Of a DNA stretch of 64,000 nt, positions 38,001 to 44,000 are shown in pieces (the first letter of the stretch is position 1; each line of letters begins with the position of its first letter). The stretch comes from Zea mays (Eukaryota; Streptophyta; Magnoliopsida; Poales; Poaceae), in the NCBI RefSeq assembly GCF_902167145.1, contig NC_050099.1:15824434-15888433 (forward strand), given 5' to 3'. The notes under the pieces are model-generated. The model ran no database searches and had not been told where the DNA came from. It saw nothing but the letters and a program-made list of their open reading frames with translations. The position numbers and the translations under genes were made by a program.

Positions 38001-41000
38001 CAAAGAAACAAGAAAACACCCATGGAATAACAAGAAACTACCCTGATCTAAAGACCAGGGATCAAGAGACAGAGTATTAAATATGGTTGTACATACCCTT
38101 AGGCCGAATGGGTTGGCCGTGGTGGCTAGGTTTAGCATCGCCCATGCCGCCCACGTGGGGGCTTGTGTCCTAGCGATGGACCCCATGTGCCTTCTATTTA
38201 TTGAGAAACAAAATTAATTAGGTACCACATCAAATAGGATCATGTTATTAAGATATATTTCCATAGGCATAATGATATGTAGATATGCTTACTTCTTTTA
38301 CTAATGAACTCCATAGTATTCTAGATACATGATTTTCTCTCTCCATCAAGTAGGAGAGCTGCATATCATTCTGTTAAGAAGAAAAAATGGGTACATATAG
38401 TTAGAATAGGAAACCCTAACCCTAACTGGGTTGGGTGATTTATTCTTAATAGAGGTATCTAGGCCTAGGCCCATTACAGAGGGACGAGACTAAACCCTAT
38501 ATAGTTCTAACACTAACACCCCCCACAGTCACAACTCTATCCTGTACAGATGTTGAGACTGGACCAGAAGTCTAGGAATACACTGGACGACAGTCCCTTG
38601 GTGAAGATGTCGGCGAACTACATCGTTGTGGGGACGCTGAGGACCCGAACGTCACCTGCAGCGACACGCTCCCGGACGAAGTGCATGTCGATCTCCACAT
38701 GCTTCGTGCGCTGATGCTGCACGAGATTGGTGGAGAGGTAGACGGCGTTGACGTTGTTGCAGTAGACGAGGGTGGCGCGCTGAAGGGGGCTGTGGTGCTC
38801 GTGGAGGAGCTGGCGCATCCAGGAGGCCTCGACCACGTCGTTGGCCACAGCGCGGTACTCGGCCTCCGCGCTGGAGTGAGAGACGACGGGTTGCCGCTTG
38901 GCGGCCCAGGAGACGAGGTTGGCGCCTAGAAACATAGCATAGCTGGAGGTGGACCGGCGCGTGTCGGGGCAGCCGACCCAGTCAGCGTCCATGTAGAGTA
39001 CTAGTTCCGACGTCGAGGATGGGCAGAGGAGGAGGCCGTAGTCGAGGGAGCCGCGGAGGTAGCGCAGGATCCGCTTGAGAGCGGTGAGATGGGCTCCCGT
39101 GGAGTGTGCATATGGAGGCACACCTGCTGGACGACGTAGGTGATGTCGGGGCGGGAGAATGTGAGGTACTAGAGCGCGCCTGTCAGGATTCGGTAAGATG
39201 TCACATCGGCGACCGGGGGCCCGTCGTCCTCGGAGAGCTTTGCCTGAGTGTCAACAGGCGTGGAACAGGGCTTGCAATCGGACATGCCAGCCCGCTCCAG
39301 AATGTCGATGGCGTACTGGTGCTGGTGCAGGAAGAGACCCTGAGGCCGACGTTCAGCAGTGATGCCGAGGAAGTGATGGAGAGGCCCCAAGTCCTTCATC
39401 GCAAAATCCCATTTAAGGGCGATGATCGTGCGTTGTAGGAGATCGGCAGTGGAGGCCGTGAGCACAATGTTGTCGACGTAGAGGAGGAGGTAGGCAGTGT
39501 CCTCGCCCCGCCGATAGATGAATAGTGATGTATCCGACTTGGCCTCGACGAAGCCGATGGAGGCCAAGTGGGTGGCGAAGCGGCTGTACCAGGCACGCGG
39601 CGCCTGCTTGAGGCCGTAGAGGGAGCGGTTCAGCCGGCAGACCAGGTCCGGGTGAGCAGCGTCGACGAAGCCGGTGGGCTGGCTGCAATAGACAATCTCT
39701 GTCAGAGTGCCATGGAGGAAGGCATTCTTGACGTCGAGCTGATGGATCGTCCAATTCCGGGAGAGGGCGAGGGAGAGGACGACACGAACTGTGGCGAACT
39801 TAACGACGGGGCTGAAGATTTCGTCGTAGTCCACTCCGGGGCACTGGGTGAAGCCCCGAAGGACCCAACGGGCCTTGTAGCGGTCGAGGGAGCCATTCGA
39901 GGTCAGCTTGTGGCGGAAGAGCCACTTGTCGGTGACCACGTTAGTGCCAGGAGGACACGGCACCAGGACCCAGGTGTGGTTGGCCAGCAGGGCCGCGTAC
40001 TCCTCCTCCATGGCCCGACGCCGGTGTGGGTCAGCGAGGGCGGAGCGAACGGAGGAGGGGACTAGGGAGGCGTCTGGTGGAGTAGCGGTCGTATCAGCGA
40101 CCAGAATAAGCTGGTCGACCGGCCGAAGGACGCCGGCAGCACGGCGAGTCACCATGGGGTGAGTGTGTCCGGGGTCGCGGTGAATGGTGACCGGGTGGTA
40201 CACCGACGGCTCAGAAGCCACGGGCGTGGCCGGCACGCGGCGATGATAGACGACGACGGGTTTGGCGAATCGGGTCGCGCTTGTCGAGGGGCCCGGGTCG
40301 ATGGGCACCGAGGGAGGAGCGCTTCCGCGGCGGTGGTAGACGATGGCGGGGTCGGTGAAACGGGTCCCGCTCGTCGATAGGGTCGAAGTCGCGGGGGTCG
40401 CATGCGGCACAGGCGGGGTCGACGGGGCCGCACGTGGCTTAGGCGGGGTGGACGTGGTCGTGCATGGCACCGGTGGGGTCGACGTGGCCGCGCGTGGAGC
40501 AGACGAGGTCGACGGGGTCGCGCATGGCGCAGGCAGGGTCGACGGGGCTGTGCATGGTGCAAGCAGGGTCGACGGGGCCGCGCGTGGTGCGGGCGGGGTC
40601 GACGGTGCCGCGCGTGGCGTAGGCAGATGTGCGAGCGGGGGCGTCGAGGCCACATGTGGCATGGGCGGGATCGACGGGGCCGCACGTGAGTGCGGTGAAG
40701 CTGCACAAGGTGCGGGCAACGGTGCGAGGCGAGGTGCCTTGGGAGGATGGGTACTCAGATCAGACTCAAGAAAGGAGTCGAGATCAATGGGTGGGGAGGA
40801 GCCAGCAAGGGGAAACACATCGAAAACGACATGACGGGAGATGATGATGCGATGGGAGGTGAGGTCAAGACAATGATACCCCTTGTGGTCAGGAGAGTAG
40901 CCAAGGAAGAGGCAGCGAGTGGAGCGTGGAGACAACTTATGGGGAGCAGTAGCAGAAGTGTTAGGGTAGCAGGCACATCCGAACACGCGGAGGTGGTCGT

Positions 41001-44000
41001 AGGTGGGGACTGTGCCATACAGGGCGAAGTAGGGGGTGGAGTGGTCACCGCCTTCGATGGGAGGCAGTTGAGGAGGTGGGTGGCAGTGTGTAGGGCTTCT
41101 GCCCAGTAGCTGGCAGGGAGAGACGCCTAGAAGAGAAGGCAGCAAATCATGTTTGTGGTGGTGTGAATCATGCGCTCTGCCCGGCCATTCTGGGCGAAGG
41201 TGTAGGGGCACGAGAGACGCAACTGGACGTCGTGGGTGAGGAAGAAAGAGCGAGAAGCGTGGTTGTCGAACTCGCGGCCATTATCACACTGGAGGGCACG
41301 GATCGAGCGACTGAACTGGGTGGAGACCCAAGCGAAAAAGTGGGTGAGGGTGGTGAATGTGTCGAGCTTCAGCCGAAGGGGGAAAGTCCAAAGAAAGTGA
41401 GAGAAGTCGTCCAGAATGACCAGATAGTATTTGTAACCAGAGAGGCTGAGGACAGGAGAGGTCCAGAGATCACAATGGACAAGGTCAAAAGGCTGAGCAG
41501 CCCTGGACATGGAGGTGGAAAAGGGAAGACGAGAGTGACGGCCGAGTTGACAGGCATGACAGAGGCGCTCAGAGGAGCCTCGGGAATAGGAGATATCTGA
41601 GTGGCTGGAAAGCTTAGAGAGCACGTCTGGTCCAGGGTGTCTGAGACGACGATGCCAGACGACAGAGGTGGTGGTAGTAGCGAGGGCATGGGGGCGAGCG
41701 ACACTGGTGGGGCTAGTGGAGGGCAAGTGAAGAGAGTAGAGAGGGCCGGAGCTGTCATAGCGAGCGAGCACGACACGCGAGGGAAGGTGGCGTATGGTGA
41801 GCCCCCAGGGATCGAACTCCATCGCACAATGGTTTTCACCAGTGAAGCGACGAACTGAGAAAAGGGGATGAGTCAGACCAGGAGCAACAAGGATGTCGTT
41901 AAGGTGGAATGGTCCCGGAAGAACCGATGCACCGACAGAGGTGACCGGGAGAGTGGAACCGTTGCCCACGACGATAGAGTGAGGGTGTGGGGGATGAGGA
42001 GGATGGGAGTGAGATAACAAGCTAGCAGTAGGAGTAGTGTGGAAGGAGGCGCCAGAGTCGACCACCCAATCGGTGGGGGGAGGGGGGAGGTGGTGGCGGT
42101 GAAGGTACGGTGTGAGCGGAGAGGGCCAAAGAAGGTGCCCCGATAGAGGCGCGAGGAAGGGGGGGAGATGACACGGGCTCGACCTCTAGGGAGGCGAGCA
42201 CAACACGTGGGAAGACAAGCGGGCCAGGCACGTGACGGCCCGCCTGAGGGTGGAGCTCGACGCAGTCCCGGAGAATAGGGTTCCAGGCTGGATCGAAGGA
42301 CACGAACATGCCACGGATGAGCTGGCCGTTGTGGAGGAGGGTACGCACTGTCACGAGAGCAGCGAGTGAGGTGAAGCTCATGTATGGCGGGGGGGACGCC
42401 ATGGAACCGTGAGGGGGAGACAACACTGGTAGGAGTAGCGCGATTGCACGAACAGCGAGGAGGGGTGGCAAGGGAACGACTGTCAAGAAGGGCGCGCGCA
42501 GCCACCAGGATCGAGTCGGGTGGCGCGGTAGGGAGCTGGGGCCGACAACGCTTGACGGCAGGAGACCTGCGGCCGACCGGAACGAGGGGAGGAGGCCGGC
42601 TATAGTGCCGGCATAGGCTGGCAGAGGAGGGAGAAGGACGCCGGCGGCTGGTCAGTGGAGTAAACGGGGGCGGGCGGGGGCCTGGTGGCCAGGGCGCGTG
42701 CCGAGGATGCGACCCGTGGGAGGTCCCGCGCGGAATCAGTTGTGCGCGTTGGCGAGGCCTTCTTCCCCCTGTCCGACCCGGCGGACTTGGCCGCCGTAGG
42801 CGTCGCGGCGAGCGGGCGCAGGAACCGGGGTGGTGGCGCGGCACGAGATCCGGGGCGGGCGCGCCGACCACGAGCAGGAGCGGACGGCTCGGGGCGGCGC
42901 GGACTTGGCCGGACTGGGGAGGCCGACGGCGAGCAGGGGCGGCACAGGCCGAGCCGGGCGCGGGCGCGGCCGGGGAGAGGGCATCGGCGGCAGGGGTGAG
43001 GAGGGGGGAGCACGATCGCCGAGGGGAGGACGCCGGCGGCTGGCGGCCAGGGAGGGAAGAGAGGGGAAAAATCAAACCTAGCTCTGGTACCAAGTTAGAA
43101 TAGGAAACCCTAACCCTAACTGGGTTGGGAGATGTATTCTTAATAGAGGTATCTGGGCCTAGGCCCATTACAGAGGGACGAGAGTAAACCCTAATACAGT
43201 TCTAACACTAACAATATCACCCTTACAAACGACACTGAACACGAGCTAAGACCAAACCTCACTAGGGATCTAAAAAGGAAAAATACCTATCTGCAAAATA
43301 AAAAAACTAAGACCAGCCTGACAAGACTCATCTAGCCTTTCGAAAGGCAAACCTCAAAATTTCAGCTCGTCTCTAACCTAGACCATGATCAAGGAAAGAC
43401 TCCGGACTCCATCAAAAACCCACTGGCTGTGGGCTGTGGAAGTTCCAAATGGAACCAAGCTCCCAAGATGATCATTGAATTGAGTCCTTGCCTGACCTCC
43501 CCTTCAACCCTGGAATTTGCATCAGACCACCAATCGTCAAAGTATGGCTGTAGCAGCAGAAGAAGGCTCTGCAACCCAACTGTAGAAGAATGAAGTGGTT
43601 GTTGTATTGCATAGAGAAGGGGTTACAATATATAGACTCAATCCTAACCCTAATGGGCCGACAACCCAACAGTGGTGCCGCCCACACACACTCACACACA
43701 CACAGTCTAACATCCCCCCGCAGTTGCAACGGGGGCACCACACATGATGAGACTAGAGTAGAGGCCGAAGGTAGGAGCCGACGGGTTGAGATCCCCCCAC
43801 AGTTGTAGCGTCGTGATGGTGCGAATGTTGCGGCTGGAGAAGAGACTGGTGTGTGCTCCAAGAAGATGATAGCCCCGAGATACCGAGGTAGCCGAAGTCG
43901 AGGTGGTCGCGGTCGGGAGACACGCAGCAGAAGCCTGATCTTCGGGAGGGGTCGACGTTCGAGCGTCAACGATCGGCAGGGCGACACAACAAAAGGGCAC

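Larger units (their letters stand above)
38400..43213 (-). mobile_element. Copia LTR retrotransposon, defective, in SEC3 intron 17
   Basis: LTRs of about 119 bp at 38400-38518 and 43094-43213 (GTTAGAATAGGAAACC … CTAACACTAACA), flanked by ATATA and ATATC. The primer-binding site next to the right LTR reads TTGGTACCAGAG on the - strand. Pol is present but frameshifted at least twice, gag is mostly missing, and the reverse-transcriptase active site is changed. It cannot be autonomous. It is related to the fragment at 24827-26325. Confidence 0.85.

Noticed and set aside
40343..40834. A 163-codon + strand frame with regular [13 protein letters not shown] repeats.
   Set aside because: It is the reverse reading of the 30-bp tandem repeat in the copia pol linker.
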